The notes: generated by a model not told the origin, from the letters alone. Numbered from the stretch's first letter, positions 7,598-16,315 are shown. The stretch is DNA of 64,000 bases from JBDKUD01 sp050943315 (GCA_050943315.1 JBMNOY010000002.1:30525-94524), one strand, 5' to 3'. Numbers and translations: made by a program.

Positions 7598-8035
7598 ATG
7601 CAGCAAACGGTATTATCAATTTATAAAGATATTATGGAACAAGTTTTAATCCGGGAAAATTACAAAAGGGATATAAGCCGTAAAATATTAATGCTGAAAA
7701 AATCCAGCCGGCGTCTGATACTAATATATAGCTTTTTGGGCTTTGACCTTGATAAACATCGTCTGCTCGAATATGCTGCTATCATAGCTTTAAACAATGG
7801 TAATACGGTAATTTTACCGCAGCTTAAGCGATTTTATATTCATACTGAAGAAGGGGATATCCTTGATCAAATACGCAAGGAAATATTGTTAGTGAGCAAA
7901 TATATGGAAATACTGAATAAGGGAATCAGACGTCCAGAAAACTGCAGCTTTATTGAGCGCAGAATGGTTCAGGAAATAAGCAAGTACGTGCTAGCTCTGG
8001 CCAAAGCATATAACCAGCCGCCGCTGCCCGAGTAA
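7598..8035 (+). CDS. Hypothetical protein, 145 residues
   Basis: I do not recognise this family. The ATG at 7598 is chosen because AGGAGGT ends 7 bases before it. A GTG nine bases upstream lies inside the ribosome site. The protein is basic in its first third (ISRKILMLKKSSRR) and looks mainly helical, with no membrane segment, signal peptide or cysteine motif (a single Cys). It ends in a proline-rich PPLPE tail. It is a single gene between rqcH and dapB with its own hairpin at the ribosome site. Base composition resembles the surroundings, so recent transfer is not indicated. Confidence 0.75.
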   Translation: MQQTVLSIYKDIMEQVLIRENYKRDISRKILMLKKSSRRLILIYSFLGFDLDKHRLLEYAAIIALNNGNTVILPQLKRFYIHTEEGDILDQIRKEILLVSKYMEILNKGIRRPENCSFIERRMVQEISKYVLALAKAYNQPPLPE

Positions 8036-8116
8036 CTGGGTGGCTTTATTAGTATTCTTGACGAGAATGGAAAAATGTATAAAACTAGTGGTTAGATATT
8101 CAAGGGAGGTAGACTA

Positions 8117-8917
8117 ATGGCAGAATTAATTAAGGTCGTGGTCGTGGGAGCTCTGGGTAAGATGGGACTGGAGACAGTCCGAGCGGTTTATGCAGATGAG
8201 GCATTGAAACTGGTAGGACTTGTTGATGTGCAGGCAAAAGGTGAAAAACTATCGGAAATAATTGGGGCTAAAGAATCTGAATTGGTAGTTCAGACAGATC
8301 TGGATAAGGTTATTGAACAAACCCGCCCTGACGCAATAGTTGACTTTACCAATCCCCAGGCAGTTTTTGGCAATGCCAAAACCGCCCTGAATAATAGAAT
8401 TACCTGTATTGTCGGAACAACCGGGTTAAATGATATCGAATTAAAGCAACTGGAAAAATTGGCTAATGAGAACGAGACTGGTATCGCTATAATTCCCAAC
8501 TTTGCCATTGGCGCGGTATTAATGATGAAATTTGCGCAGGAAGCAGCCCGCTATTTGCCAGATGTTGAGATTATCGAGCTGCACCATAACCAAAAACTAG
8601 ATGCACCTTCTGGTACAGCGATTAAAACAGCTGAGCTTATAACCAAAGGTCGCAGTTTACGACCCCCAAAAAATACCCGCGAATATGAAAAGATTGCTGG
8701 TGCTCGCGGTGGGGAAGTTAACCAGGTGCGGATACATAGTGTTAGACTGCCTGGGCTGGTAGCCCATCAGGAAGTTATTTTTGGCGGAACGGGACAAAGC
8801 CTTTCTATCAGGCACGACTCCTATGACCGGGTAAGCTTTATGCCTGGTGTAATATTGGCTATCAAGAAAATGATGACAATAAAAGGTCTTATATATGGAC
8901 TGGATAATTTACTATAA
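8117..8917 (+). CDS. dapB: 4-hydroxy-tetrahydrodipicolinate reductase
   Basis: Reduces the DapA product to tetrahydrodipicolinate with NAD(P)H, the step from which both diaminopimelate and dipicolinate are made. The 266 residues are typical. The nucleotide loop GALGKMG is at 11-17 and the catalytic block ELHHNQKLDAPSGTA near 157-171. The ATG has the ribosome site GGGAGGT. It is monocistronic: a gap separates it from the unknown gene upstream and a strong terminator follows. Its partners asd, dapG and dapA lie 2-5 kb downstream in another transcript. Confidence 0.96.
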   Translation: MAELIKVVVVGALGKMGLETVRAVYADEALKLVGLVDVQAKGEKLSEIIGAKESELVVQTDLDKVIEQTRPDAIVDFTNPQAVFGNAKTALNNRITCIVGTTGLNDIELKQLEKLANENETGIAIIPNFAIGAVLMMKFAQEAARYLPDVEIIELHHNQKLDAPSGTAIKTAELITKGRSLRPPKNTREYEKIAGARGGEVNQVRIHSVRLPGLVAHQEVIFGGTGQSLSIRHDSYDRVSFMPGVILAIKKMMTIKGLIYGLDNLL

Positions 8918-8934
8918 ATTTTAGTTATCTTGTT

Positions 8935-8968
8935 AAGAAGGGATTCACCGGCCGGCGAATCCCTTCTT
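8935..8968. terminator. Bidirectional terminator after dapB
   Basis: Perfect 12-base arms AAGAAGGGATTC (8935-8946) and GAATCCCTTCTT (8957-8968), loop ACCGGCCGGC. It lies between the convergent ends of dapB and the small minus-strand gene, so it probably serves both. Confidence 0.8.
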
Positions 8969-8974
8969 GACTTA

Positions 8975-9232
8975 TTAAAGTAAAAACTGAGAGCGGAACA
9001 ATAGTTGATAGCCCGCTTCGGTAATTTTAGGACCAGGTTTTAATTGCTCAATTATATCTTTTTCCGGATTATATTTCTCTCCTTCGGAGGTCTGAATAAG
9101 GCCTTCCTCAAACAACTGTTTCAGAAGCTCAGGAGCTTCGTCAGGATACTTCTCTAGAATTTGCTCAATGGGCAAATAATTCGTGGTTCTGGTAAGCCCA
9201 AACATCTTAAGTACTGCCATCTTTGTTGCCAT
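8975..9232 (-). CDS. Small hypothetical protein, 85 residues
   Basis: Family not recognised. The start is placed at the ATG ending at 9232 (MATKMAVLKMFG), with GAGG 6 bases upstream and a stronger AAAGGAG further out. A longer start would add 12 residues. The sequence has a helix-turn-helix-like pattern (IEQILEKYPDEAPELLKQLFEEGLIQ) followed by a Lys-Pro-Gly turn, which suggests a small winged-helix fold, but this is inference. It converges on dapB and shares a terminator. There is no signal peptide or membrane segment. Confidence 0.65.
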   Translation of the reverse strand: MATKMAVLKMFGLTRTTNYLPIEQILEKYPDEAPELLKQLFEEGLIQTSEGEKYNPEKDIIEQLKPGPKITEAGYQLLFRSQFLL

Positions 9233-9329
9233 TTCGTGCCTCAACTCCTTTCTACATATTTTATACATCGATAGTTTATTTTAACCTAAATTATAAGTGC
9301 TTGCGATAGTCTTTTCGAAGCTTGGAGCT

Positions 9330-9440
9330 ATCCCCGGCAGGGTAGGCAAGTAAGCTGCTTTTCCTGGCGCAGGCCGTAGGTGGCGGTAAACGGTATTGGC
9401 TCAACCGGGCTAAAATGGTGACCCTGCGGACAGGCACCAG
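9330..9440. other. Unexplained GC-rich segment upstream of dpaA
   Basis: The gap between the small minus-strand gene and dpaA holds about 110 bases that are visibly richer in G and C than the flanks. A minus-strand open frame crosses it but has no ribosome site and looks non-coding. I could not match it to a riboswitch or RNA family I know. It may be a leader, a structured RNA or a decayed insertion. Confidence 0.3.
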
Positions 9441-9463
9441 CTTTAATAATTGTACATATACTG
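9436..9463 (+). promoter_or_regulatory. Candidate sigma-K promoter for dpaA
   Basis: AC at 9436-9437, a 17-base spacer, then CATATACTG at 9455-9463. This fits the mother-cell sigma-K pattern AC-N16/17-CATANNNTA except for the last base. It lies 43 bases before the dpaA start. Dipicolinate synthase genes are sigma-K controlled in Bacillus. The match is by eye. Confidence 0.45.
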
Positions 9464-9506
9464 CTATTAACTTTGGTAATAATTGTGGACCCAAGGGGGG
9501 CTTAAG

Positions 9507-10421
9507 GTGAGTTCAGTACTTTCAGGAATTAAAATTGCAGTACTAGGGGGAGACGACAGGGAGATTATCCTGGTCTCAGAATTGGTTAAAATGGGAGCCA
9601 CTGTGGTTACTGCAGGTATACCCAGGGATAGGGTTTGTCACGGGGCCTTTTCGGTTAATACTGTTGAGGACGCCTGCCGGGGCACGGAAGTTGTTGTCAT
9701 GCCCTTGCCGGGAACCAACCCGGAAGGCTTGATAAGAGCAGTTTATGCCGATGAAAATCTGGTTATAACTGAGGAAGCTATCAGTTCCCTGGCTAAAACC
9801 GCATTGATCATAATCGGATCGGCCCGTCCATTTTTGAAGCAATGGGCTGAAAAGTACAATTGTACTCTTTTAGAGGTAGTAGAGATGGATGAACTGGCTA
9901 TATTGAATTCTATCCCTACTGCTGAAGGTGCTATCCAAATTGCTATGGAGGAAACTCCAATCACCATCCATGGGAGCAATACCTGTATCATTGGCTTTGG
10001 ACGTGTCGCTATTACACTGGCTAGAACTCTAAAAGCCCTGGGTGCTGAAGTTACTGTGGTAGCCAGAAATGAAGGTCAACTTGCACGGGCCTACGAAATG
10101 GGCTGCAAACGCGCCTCATACGCACAGCTGCGGGATATTATGAATAGCTGTGATATTGTTTACAATACGGTCCCCAGCCTGGTTCTGGATCGCACGGTGT
10201 TGAAATACGCCAATCCCAATATTCTTATTATTGATCTGGCGACACAACCAGGGGGTACCGATTTCGAGGCAGCTAATGCTTTTGGACTCAAGGCCATATT
10301 AGCTCCGGGGCTGCCTGGCAAGGTAGCACCAGTGACGGCTGGAAAAATGTTGGCTGATGTAATTCCACGGCTGATTATCAAGGAGCTTACCCGGCTAGAT
10401 AAAAGTCTGCTTGGTGATTGA
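9507..10421 (+). CDS. dpaA: Dipicolinate synthase subunit A
   Basis: With DpaB it makes dipicolinic acid in the mother cell for export into the forespore core. The GTG at 9507 is chosen because AAGGGGGG ends 6 bases upstream. An in-frame TTG further upstream lacks a ribosome site. The 304 residues begin with a nucleotide-binding fold (IKIAVLGGDDREII) and contain a second Rossmann motif (CIIGFGRVAITLARTL) near residue 153, as in dehydrogenase-like SpoVFA. It heads dpaA-dpaB-asd-dapG-dapA, the same order as the Bacillus spoVF operon. A possible sigma-K promoter precedes it. Confidence 0.94.
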   Translation: MSSVLSGIKIAVLGGDDREIILVSELVKMGATVVTAGIPRDRVCHGAFSVNTVEDACRGTEVVVMPLPGTNPEGLIRAVYADENLVITEEAISSLAKTALIIIGSARPFLKQWAEKYNCTLLEVVEMDELAILNSIPTAEGAIQIAMEETPITIHGSNTCIIGFGRVAITLARTLKALGAEVTVVARNEGQLARAYEMGCKRASYAQLRDIMNSCDIVYNTVPSLVLDRTVLKYANPNILIIDLATQPGGTDFEAANAFGLKAILAPGLPGKVAPVTAGKMLADVIPRLIIKELTRLDKSLLGD

Positions 10422-10434
10422 AAGGGGTGTAACA

Positions 10435-11040
10435 GTGGCAGAGGTAAAGGCGGCCAGATTAACAGGAGTCAGGGTAGGGATGGTGTTGACTGGTTCACAT
10501 TGTACTGTAGGTGATGTTATTCCTCAGATTGTCAGGTTTAAAGAGGAAGGCGCTGAAATTTATCCAATTTTATCTTATTCAGTTGATCAGACTGATAACC
10601 GTTTTTATAATACGGATGAACTTAAGAAAATTATTCAGGGAATTACTGACAAGCCCATTATCAAATCAATAGTTGCAGCAGAGCCTATTGGGCCTCAAAA
10701 GCTACTGGATGTGGTAGTAGTTATGCCGGCAACTGGTAATACGATTGCCAAGATGGCCAATGGAATTACCGATACTCCTGCACTTATGGCTATAAAAGCT
10801 CACTTGCGCAATCAACGCCCGGTAGTAATTGGTATATCCACTAATGATGCGCTGGGAAGCAATGCGCGCAATATTGGGCTCTTAATAAATATGAAAAATA
10901 TCTACTTTATACCATTTGGCCAGGATAATCCGGTGGAGAAGGCCACATCAATGGTGGCACGTTTCGATCTAGCAGTGGAAACAGTAATCCAGGCATTACA
11001 GGGAAAACAGATTCAGCCTGTGATAATTGGAGCATTCTAA
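10435..11040 (+). CDS. dpaB: Dipicolinate synthase subunit B (flavoprotein)
   Basis: Second subunit of dipicolinate synthase, of the HFCD flavoprotein fold. The start is the GTG at 10435 behind AAAGGGGTG, 13 bases after the dpaA stop, giving 201 residues. The N-terminal phosphate-binding turn reads VGMVLTGSHCT, and PATGNTIAKMANGITDTPALMAIKAHLRN-type helices follow in the middle, in a pattern shared with phosphopantothenoylcysteine decarboxylases. A separate extended -10 promoter follows, so asd-dapG-dapA may also be transcribed without dpaAB during growth. Confidence 0.94.
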   Translation: MAEVKAARLTGVRVGMVLTGSHCTVGDVIPQIVRFKEEGAEIYPILSYSVDQTDNRFYNTDELKKIIQGITDKPIIKSIVAAEPIGPQKLLDVVVVMPATGNTIAKMANGITDTPALMAIKAHLRNQRPVVIGISTNDALGSNARNIGLLINMKNIYFIPFGQDNPVEKATSMVARFDLAVETVIQALQGKQIQPVIIGAF

Positions 11041-11044
11041 ATCC

Positions 11045-11074
11045 TTGTGAATGGTTCTGGGAGTATGATAAAAT
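11045..11074 (+). promoter_or_regulatory. Candidate sigma-A promoter for asd-dapG-dapA
   Basis: -35 TTGTGA (11045-11050), 18-base spacer, -10 TAAAAT (11069-11074) with an extended TG at 11066-11067. It lies in the 68-base gap between dpaB and asd. It would allow vegetative lysine/peptidoglycan supply to be separated from sporulation expression. Confidence 0.5.
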
Positions 11075-11108
11075 ACTGGTTAGAATTTTTTCACAGGAGG
11101 TAAACGTT

Positions 11109-12125
11109 GTGGCACAAGGAATTAGACTAGCGGTTGTAGGTGCTACAGGTGCAGTTGGCCAGGAGATGCTTAAAATACTGGCCCAGCGGGATTTTAACAT
11201 CAAAGAACTCATCTGTTTAGCTGATCCCCGTGAAGAAGGAACTAAAATAAAATTTAAAGACGAATTATTAACTGTAAAGGGTGCCCGGCCGGAAGCTTTC
11301 CAAGATGCTGATGTGGCACTTTTTGCAGTTGGTTCAGATATAAGCAAAATGTTGGCTCCACAGGCAGTTGCCCATAACTGTGTGGTCATTGATAATAGTT
11401 ATGCTTACCGTTTGGAAGAAGGTGTACCTCTGGTAGTGCCAGAGGTCAATCCGGAAGATATTAATCTGCACAAGGGGATTATTGCTAATCCTAATTGCTC
11501 AACTATTATTATGGTGGTAGCCATAAACCCCATTCATCAGGCAGCCAGATTGACCAGAGTAGTAGTTTCAACTTACCAGGCGGTTTCCGGTGCGGGTAAA
11601 GCAGGCCTGGATGAACTGGAAGAACACGTCCGGGCGTATTTGAACGGAACGCAAGTGGTACCGCAGGTTTTTCAGCATCCCATCGCTTTTAATTTAATAC
11701 CTCATATTGATAGTTTCGTGGAAGGTGATTATACCCGGGAAGAAATGAAGATGGTCTGGGAAACACGCAAGATCCTGCATTGTCCTGACTTGCCCATAAC
11801 CGCTACTACAGTAAGGGTTCCGGTGTTCAGAAGCCATTCGGAATCAATCAATCTGGAGATGGAGAAGGAGCTGTCACCACAGGAAGTGAGATCTCTGCTC
11901 ACCCAAGCACCTGGTATCATTGTTCAGGATGATCCGGCCAATAATGTCTATCCTATGCCACTATACTCCTCCAATACAGACGAAGTTTATGTGGGTCGCA
12001 TAAGAAAGGACATCTCTGTCGAGCGGGGTATAGCTATGTGGGTAGCTGCCGACCAGATCAGAAAGGGTGCTGCAACTAACGCTATTCAGATAGCCGAGAT
12101 TGTTGTTAACAAGAACCTCTATTAA
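11109..12125 (+). CDS. asd: Aspartate-semialdehyde dehydrogenase
   Basis: Reduces aspartyl phosphate to aspartate semialdehyde with NADPH, the branch point to lysine, threonine and methionine. The GTG start follows CACAGGAGGTAAAC. The 338 residues have the Rossmann start VVGATGAVGQEML at 9-21 and the catalytic Cys130 in ANPNCSTII. The second half shows the substrate residues in the STYQAVSGAGKAGLDELEE region. It lies in the operon-like series dpaB-asd-dapG, with dapG starting 14 bases after its stop. Confidence 0.97.
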   Translation: MAQGIRLAVVGATGAVGQEMLKILAQRDFNIKELICLADPREEGTKIKFKDELLTVKGARPEAFQDADVALFAVGSDISKMLAPQAVAHNCVVIDNSYAYRLEEGVPLVVPEVNPEDINLHKGIIANPNCSTIIMVVAINPIHQAARLTRVVVSTYQAVSGAGKAGLDELEEHVRAYLNGTQVVPQVFQHPIAFNLIPHIDSFVEGDYTREEMKMVWETRKILHCPDLPITATTVRVPVFRSHSESINLEMEKELSPQEVRSLLTQAPGIIVQDDPANNVYPMPLYSSNTDEVYVGRIRKDISVERGIAMWVAADQIRKGAATNAIQIAEIVVNKNLY

Positions 12126-12139
12126 GAAGGTGTAAATGG

Positions 12140-13366
12140 TTGAAAGTTATCATTCAAAAGTTTGGAGGGACTTCCATTGCCACTCCTGAGTTGAGAGCGC
12201 GCGTATGTGACATAGTTTCCTCCACCCGAGATGATGGATACGGGGTGGTTGTGGTGGTATCAGCGATGGGCAGGAAGAATGATGCCTACGCTACTGATAC
12301 CTTAATTAATCTGGTGAAAGAGATTAACCCTAACCCCGCGCTCCGGGAGATGGATATTATCATGAGTTGCGGCGAACAGATTTCCGGAGTTCTTATGGCT
12401 AGCCAACTTATGGCTCGGGGTATACCATCGATGTTTTTAAGCGGTGAACAGGCGGGCATAGTTACCGATGGAAACTATGGGAACGCGCATATTCTTTACG
12501 TAAACCCTAAAAAGGTTATCGAATGCCTGGAAAATGGTATGGTGCCGGTAGTAGCAGGTTTCCAGGGCAAAGGTGAAAACGGGGAATTGACAACTCTGGG
12601 GCGGGGCGGCAGTGATACTACAGCCAGTGCGCTGGGCGTAGCCTTGAACGCAGAGTATATTGACATATTTACTGATGTGGAGGGGGTTATGACGGCTGAC
12701 CCCCGCATAGTAGAAAATGCCCGGTTGCTGGGTGCCGTCACTTACAATGAGATTTGTCAATTAGCCAGAGATGGGGCCAAGGTAGTTCATCCCCGCGCTA
12801 TCGAAATAGCTATGCAAAAGGGAGTGCCCCTTAGGGTAAGGTCTACCTTTACTGACTCAGTAGGCACACTTGTCAGTAATAATACCGGCGCCATTGAACA
12901 GCCGGTAAAAATCGTCAGTGACCGCTTAATTACCGGTATTACTTACACATCTAATATTGCCCAGGTTAAGATTAATGTAAACTCCCTGGATGTACCCAAA
13001 GGGTTGGAGTTAAAAGTCTTTAAATCACTGGCCCTGGCAGGTATAAGTGTTGATTTTATTACCGTTCAGCCTCAGGCTATTATGTTTACGGTACCTGCGG
13101 ACAGTGCTCAGAAGAGCATGGAAGTATTAAAAAACCTGGATATACTACCGGAAATTGAGTATGAATGTGCCAAGGTGGCAATAGTAGGGGCAGCCATGAC
13201 GGGTATACCCGGGATTATGGCCAAGGTAATCGAAGCTCTGACCGAGGCCGATATTCCAATATTACAGTCGGGTGATTCTTACACCAACATCTGGTGTCTG
13301 GTCAAAGCTGAACATATGAAAAGGGCAGTTCAGGCCCTCCACGATAAATTCGAATTGTGGAAATAA
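12140..13366 (+). CDS. dapG: Aspartate kinase
   Basis: Phosphorylates aspartate, the entry step of the aspartate family pathway. The TTG start is supported by AGAAGGTG upstream and by the KFGGTS motif beginning at residue 7. The 408 residues comprise an amino acid kinase domain (to about 250) with TTLGRGGSDTTASALG and FTDVEGVMTADPR, then two ACT regulatory domains. By position next to asd and dapA it corresponds to Bacillus DapG, the diaminopimelate-regulated isozyme, but the effector cannot be read from the sequence. An internal start giving a separate small subunit, known from related enzymes, was not established here. Confidence 0.93.
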   Translation: MKVIIQKFGGTSIATPELRARVCDIVSSTRDDGYGVVVVVSAMGRKNDAYATDTLINLVKEINPNPALREMDIIMSCGEQISGVLMASQLMARGIPSMFLSGEQAGIVTDGNYGNAHILYVNPKKVIECLENGMVPVVAGFQGKGENGELTTLGRGGSDTTASALGVALNAEYIDIFTDVEGVMTADPRIVENARLLGAVTYNEICQLARDGAKVVHPRAIEIAMQKGVPLRVRSTFTDSVGTLVSNNTGAIEQPVKIVSDRLITGITYTSNIAQVKINVNSLDVPKGLELKVFKSLALAGISVDFITVQPQAIMFTVPADSAQKSMEVLKNLDILPEIEYECAKVAIVGAAMTGIPGIMAKVIEALTEADIPILQSGDSYTNIWCLVKAEHMKRAVQALHDKFELWK

Positions 13367-13388
13367 AAATTAAGATGGGGATGGTTAT

Positions 13389-14270
13389 ATGTCAACCATG
13401 CGACTATTGACGGCTATGATAACACCGTATGATGAAAATTTAGAGGTAAATTACGGAAAAGCCGCTCAAATCAGTGAGATGCTGGCGGATAACGGCAGTG
13501 ATGGTATTGTTGTGTGCGGCACTACTGGAGAATCCCCGGTTTTATCTCATGAGGAGAAACTAAAGCTTTTTGAAACTGTTAAGAACCAGGTGGGGAACCG
13601 AGTTCAGGTTTGGGCAGGAACCGGTTCCAATAATACCCGGGCAACCGTCGAATTAACCCGGGAGGCTGAAAAAACCGGGGTGGATGGCATTATGCTGGTT
13701 ACCCCTTACTACAATAAACCTTCTCAACAAGGTCTCTTTGAACACTTCAAGGCCGTGGCGGAATGTACTTCACTACCTATTATGTTGTATAATATTCCGG
13801 GCCGTACCGCTTCGAATCTGCTTCCCGAAACTATTGCCCGTTTGGCTGCAATACCTAATATTACGGCAGTCAAAGAAGCCAGCGGCAGTATGGACCAGGT
13901 ATCATTACTGCGTAATCTGCTTCCCGACTCAGTAGTTATTTATTCCGGTGATGATTCACTGACACTGCCCTTGATGTCAGTTGGTGCTGCGGGGGTAGTT
14001 AGTATTGCTTCCCACCTGGTTGGCAGGAAAATTAAGCAAATGATAGAGGCGTATCTCGCTGGCGATGTAAAGAAAGCAACTGCTATGCACTTAGAGCTGT
14101 TCCCAGTTTTTAAGGGCTTATTCATAGCCACCAATCCGGTACCCTTAAAAGAAGCCATGAATATGCTGGGGATGGAAGTTGGCGGTTTAAGGCTGCCATT
14201 GACTGGGGCAAGTGAAACAGAGAAGGATAGAATAAGGAAGATGCTATTAGAAAATAATATCCTAAAGTAG
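13389..14270 (+). CDS. dapA: 4-hydroxy-tetrahydrodipicolinate synthase
   Basis: Condenses pyruvate with aspartate semialdehyde. The 293-residue TIM barrel is of standard length. The Schiff-base lysine is Lys162 in TAVKEAS, the catalytic Tyr134 is in LYNIPGRT, and GTTGES lies at 44-49. The ATG is preceded by GATGGGGATGG, a modest ribosome site, 22 bases after dapG. It is last in the dpaA-to-dapA cluster and is followed by a clear terminator. Confidence 0.96.
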   Translation: MSTMRLLTAMITPYDENLEVNYGKAAQISEMLADNGSDGIVVCGTTGESPVLSHEEKLKLFETVKNQVGNRVQVWAGTGSNNTRATVELTREAEKTGVDGIMLVTPYYNKPSQQGLFEHFKAVAECTSLPIMLYNIPGRTASNLLPETIARLAAIPNITAVKEASGSMDQVSLLRNLLPDSVVIYSGDDSLTLPLMSVGAAGVVSIASHLVGRKIKQMIEAYLAGDVKKATAMHLELFPVFKGLFIATNPVPLKEAMNMLGMEVGGLRLPLTGASETEKDRIRKMLLENNILK

Positions 14271-14307
14271 TATCTTTAAAGACATAATCTTTTAAGATAG
14301 TTCTTGT

Positions 14308-14335
14308 AAGATAGACCTCTGCGGAGATCTATCTT
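14308..14335 (+). terminator. Terminator after dapA
   Basis: Twelve-base arms 14308-14319 and 14324-14335 pair with a single G-U, loop TGCG, followed by TCGTTTTGT. It closes the dpaA-asd-dapA transcript. Confidence 0.75.
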
Positions 14336-14393
14336 TCGTTTTGTATGATGCTTGTTTATTGTACACAAAGGAAATGCCAGCATTTCCATTAAG

Positions 14394-14422
14394 TTGAATA
14401 GATTATACTAATGGGCTATAAT
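14394..14422 (+). promoter_or_regulatory. Sigma-A promoter of the RNase J gene
   Basis: -35 TTGAAT (14394-14399), 17-base spacer, -10 TATAAT (14417-14422), 62 bases before the GTG start. A 7-base hairpin (GGAAATG/CATTTCC, 14371-14388) lies just upstream. Confidence 0.7.
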
Positions 14423-14483
14423 AGTCTAAGCGATTGTAGTTCGGATAGTTGTCCCTTAAATTTAATAGGAAGGAGGTGTTTGA

Positions 14484-16148
14484 GTGCCTGAGACTGAGTC
14501 ACGTCTTCAAATCATTCCCCTGGGCGGGTTGGGGGAGATAGGGAAGAATATGACGGCAATCAGATACGAGGATACCATCGTGGTTATTGATGCCGGCTTG
14601 ATGTTTCCTGAAGATGAACTGCTTGGTATTGACGTGGTGATACCAGATATTACTTATCTTGTAGAAAATAAGGAAAAAGTAAAAGCGATTTTTTTAACTC
14701 ATGGTCATGAAGACCATGTAGGAGCATTACCTTATGTGTTGCGAGATATTGATGTTCCTGTATATGGCAGTAAGTTAACCCTGGGTATTGTTGAAGGTAA
14801 ATTAAAGGAGAACAACCTTGACCGGGTACAGTTGCAGGTTGTGAGGCCCAGGGATAAGGTTTGTATAGGACCTTTTACGGTTGAATTTATTCGTGTTAGT
14901 CACAGTATACCCGATGCTATGGCTATTGCTATTCATACTCCGATAGGGATTGTGGTAGATACCGGCGATTTTAAACTGGATCAGACTCCTGTGGATGGAC
15001 AGGTTGTTGATATCCGGAAGATGGCCGAACTCGGTGAAAAGGGTGTATTGGTAATGATGGGGGATAGCACCAATGCTGATAAGCCCGGTTTTACCATGTC
15101 GGAGAAGGTAGTTGGGAATACCTTTGATGAACTGTTTGGCAAGTGCGAAGGGCGGATAATCGTTACTACCTTTGCTTCTAATGTGCACAGAATTCAGCAG
15201 GTTATTTCTACCGCCGTCAGGTATGGACGTAAGGTATGTGTTATCGGAAGAAGTATGGTTAATAATATGAAAATATCCAGTGAACTGGGTTATGTTGACA
15301 TTCCCGAGGGGACCCTTATTGAAATGGAAGAAATCAATAAATATCCGAATGAACAGGTGGCTATTATAACAACTGGTTCACAGGGTGAGCCGATGTCTGC
15401 TTTAACCAGAATGGCTACGGCAGATCACCGCTGGGTAGGAATTCAACCCGGGGATACAGTAATAATCTCGGCTAGTCCGATTCCCGGAAATGAGAAACTG
15501 GTTTCTAAAACCGTAGATCTGCTTTTCCGCCAGGGTGCGGAAGTAATATATGAAAAATCTATGGGGGTTCACGTTTCTGGTCATGCCTCCCAGGAGGAAT
15601 TAAAGATACTCTTAAATCTAATAAAACCACGCTATTTTATACCCGTACATGGAGAGTATCGACATTTAATGAAACATGCTGATCTTGCCGAAAGCCTGGG
15701 TATTCCCAAATCCAGAATATTTGTAGCGGAAAATGGTCAGGTCATAGAGTTCAGTAAAAAGAAAGCCAGTATTACCGGTAAGGTTACCGCTGGTAAAGTA
15801 TTAGTGGATGGGCTGGGTGTAGGTGACGTAGGAAATATAGTGCTGCGCGACAGAAGACAGTTATCACAGGATGGGATTATTATCGTAGTAGTTACTATAA
15901 AAAAAGAATCCGGCGAAGTATTAGCAGGACCTGATATTGTAACCCGGGGTTTCGTTTATGTTAGAGAATCTGAACAGTTGATTGAGGAAGCAAGAGACAG
16001 AGTCAAAGAAGCTTTAGACATATGTACCAAGAAAAATATGACTGAATGGGCGGCAATTAAATCCCAGGTTCGCGATAAACTGGGTAAGCATTTATACGAG
16101 GTAACTGGACGCCGGCCCGTTATATTGCCAATTATTATGGAGGTTTAA
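14484..16148 (+). CDS. rnj: Ribonuclease J
   Basis: Metallo-beta-lactamase/beta-CASP ribonuclease with 5' exonuclease and endonuclease activity in mRNA decay and rRNA maturation. The GTG start has the ribosome site GGAAGGAGGTG. The 554 residues match the family. The two-zinc motif LTHGHEDHVGALP is at 72-84, a further ligand is in SHSIPDA, and MMGDSTNADKPG and VHVSGHAS (beta-CASP) follow. Only one paralogue is in this window, so J1 and J2 cannot be told apart. It is probably transcribed alone, with its own promoter and terminator. Confidence 0.95.
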   Translation: MPETESRLQIIPLGGLGEIGKNMTAIRYEDTIVVIDAGLMFPEDELLGIDVVIPDITYLVENKEKVKAIFLTHGHEDHVGALPYVLRDIDVPVYGSKLTLGIVEGKLKENNLDRVQLQVVRPRDKVCIGPFTVEFIRVSHSIPDAMAIAIHTPIGIVVDTGDFKLDQTPVDGQVVDIRKMAELGEKGVLVMMGDSTNADKPGFTMSEKVVGNTFDELFGKCEGRIIVTTFASNVHRIQQVISTAVRYGRKVCVIGRSMVNNMKISSELGYVDIPEGTLIEMEEINKYPNEQVAIITTGSQGEPMSALTRMATADHRWVGIQPGDTVIISASPIPGNEKLVSKTVDLLFRQGAEVIYEKSMGVHVSGHASQEELKILLNLIKPRYFIPVHGEYRHLMKHADLAESLGIPKSRIFVAENGQVIEFSKKKASITGKVTAGKVLVDGLGVGDVGNIVLRDRRQLSQDGIIIVVVTIKKESGEVLAGPDIVTRGFVYVRESEQLIEEARDRVKEALDICTKKNMTEWAAIKSQVRDKLGKHLYEVTGRRPVILPIIMEV

Positions 16149-16165
16149 ATACAATACAGGGAGTT

Positions 16166-16200
16166 AAAGCCACCTGGCCCATCAGGGGTCAGGTGGCTTT
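16166..16200 (+). terminator. Terminator after the RNase J gene
   Basis: Perfect 11-base arms AAAGCCACCTG (16166-16176) and CAGGTGGCTTT (16190-16200), 13-base loop, followed by a short T-rich stretch. Confidence 0.75.
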
Positions 16201-16315
16201 GTTATTTACTTAGTTACGTTAAGTGCCAATATATCAAAGAAAAACACATGAGCAGGGAAATCCGGTCAAGTGTCGAAATAAGTTGTTTGATAATTCAACG
16301 GAGGTACCCACTTAG

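Noticed and set aside
8056..8084. Possible dapB promoter (TATAAA with upstream TTCTTG)
   Set aside because: The -35 match is too poor to list as a feature; the true start is undetermined.
9291..9494. Minus-strand open frame of 67 codons upstream of dpaA
   Set aside because: No ribosome site, and it runs into the promoter region of dpaA; looks like chance in a GC-rich segment.
11041..12140. Possible lysine riboswitch before asd or dapG
   Set aside because: Gaps are 68 and 14 bases, far below the roughly 170-base L-box, and no conserved L-box sequence is present.
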